This document shows, piece by piece, positions 40,671-41,039 of a stretch of 41,039 nt of DNA. The position numbers and the translations under genes were made by a program. The notes under the pieces are model-generated. The model made no database searches. It saw nothing but the letters and a program-made list of their open reading frames with translations, and was not told where the DNA came from. Source of the stretch: Epilithonimonas hominis (GTDB taxonomy: Bacteria > Bacteroidota > Bacteroidia > Flavobacteriales > Weeksellaceae); contig NZ_RJTU01000085.1 of NCBI RefSeq assembly GCF_003730015.1, positions 1-41,039 of the forward strand, given 5' to 3'. Positions within the stretch are counted from its first letter, which is position 1. Every line of letters starts with the position of its first letter.

Positions 40671-41039
40671 ATGAAAATAATCTATGTCTTCTTTTTTTTA
40701 TTTTCTAATCTAAATTTTGCTCAATTAGATACTCTGAATTACTTGAAACAACATTTTGAACTTAAAAAACAAAAATACGTTGGGAAGCCTTTTAAAAAAA
40801 TTTTGAATCATATCAAAATTTATCCTCAGAGTTTTTACTCTAATTACACAGATTGTTACTCTGATACACAATTTTGGTTTACTCCAAAGACTCTTGGTAG
40901 TAAGACCAAAATGATAATCACTTGGGAAAATGCTTATGGATTAGAAAGGAATATTGATGAAGCCAAAGGCTTGTTTGATAAAGTAACAAAGGAGCAATAT
41001 GAGGATAATATTATAAAAGATCATCCTCGTCCGATAAAC
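40671..41039 (+). CDS. Small exported protein, second of the tandem pair (partial)
   Basis: The first 123 residues of a gene that runs off the window. After a signal peptide (MKIIYVFFFLFSNLNFAQ), it shares AQLDTLNYLK-x-x-FEL-x-K-x-x-Y-x-GKPF with the previous gene, 15 bases upstream. Later, ITWENAY and NIIKDHPRP match IEWQES and KIVKDIR of its neighbour. Between these blocks the sequences differ greatly, as expected for partner or immunity proteins under pressure to diversify. The stop codon is not seen. No family is recognised. Confidence 0.75.
   Translation, partial: MKIIYVFFFLFSNLNFAQLDTLNYLKQHFELKKQKYVGKPFKKILNHIKIYPQSFYSNYTDCYSDTQFWFTPKTLGSKTKMIITWENAYGLERNIDEAKGLFDKVTKEQYEDNIIKDHPRPIN

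Noticed and set aside
1-41039. CRISPR arrays, tRNA or rRNA genes, transposases, phage genes
   Set aside because: No regularly spaced direct repeats, cloverleaf sequences or recombinase motifs were found by eye. A dedicated search could still find a weak case.

Overview
The window is about 41 kb of low-GC bacterial chromosome from the phylum Bacteroidota. The best fit is a Weeksellaceae flavobacterium close to Chryseobacterium or Epilithonimonas. The reasons are the gene families (DUF4271 next to hemD, OMP_b-brl barrels, TonB-dependent receptors, many small lipoproteins, eukaryote-type GlyRS), the absence of Shine-Dalgarno sequences, promoter-like TAnnTTTG motifs, and dispersed intergenic repeats typical of that group. 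No tRNA, rRNA, CRISPR array, phage gene or transposase was seen. Most of the window is core chromosome; the right-hand 8 kb is more accessory in character.

Layout. 1-1.3 kb: the start of a sodC lipoprotein gene, then a gene graveyard with one clear pseudogene. 1.4-5.3 kb: DUF4271, hemD (haem), oligopeptidase B and a small conserved gene. 5.4-9.2 kb: an AHSA1 protein, a histidine kinase/OmpR regulator pair, and a secreted L,D-transpeptidase. 9.4-12.5 kb: an omega-amidase-like nitrilase, a lipoprotein, and a probable operon of persulfide dioxygenase-rhodanese plus thioredoxin. 12.8-21.4 kb: mutS, a 58-residue lipoprotein, DUF2809, a HI0933-type flavoprotein, a thioesterase, thiL, an M48 lipoprotein protease, and an AraC regulator. 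21.6-28.5 kb: a long minus-strand run (pgi, then folD-queE-sugar transferase-mlaE-mlaF-barrel protein) with very short gaps or overlaps, so probably partly co-transcribed. 28.7-33.7 kb: a lipoprotein, a YdeI-like protein, glyS, an RluA-family pseudouridine synthase, pyrD and DUF2007.

33.7-37.0 kb holds a minus-strand metal-handling cluster: a Cys/His-rich secreted protein, a free HMA metallochaperone, and a TonB-dependent receptor with a matching HMA module fused to its N terminus. It is surrounded by several different dispersed inverted repeats, one of them a 190-bp nested MITE-like structure. 37.2-38.1 kb is a DUF4349 lipoprotein.

38.6-41.0 kb holds the most novel-looking locus. A 549-residue lipoprotein has a Cys cluster, a Gly-rich linker and a C-terminal domain with a JAMM-like metalloprotease signature (Glu349, His392, His394, Asp406). 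It is followed at once by two tandem, divergent paralogues of a small exported protein; the second runs off the window. This resembles an effector with duplicated immunity or partner genes, but that function is inference only.
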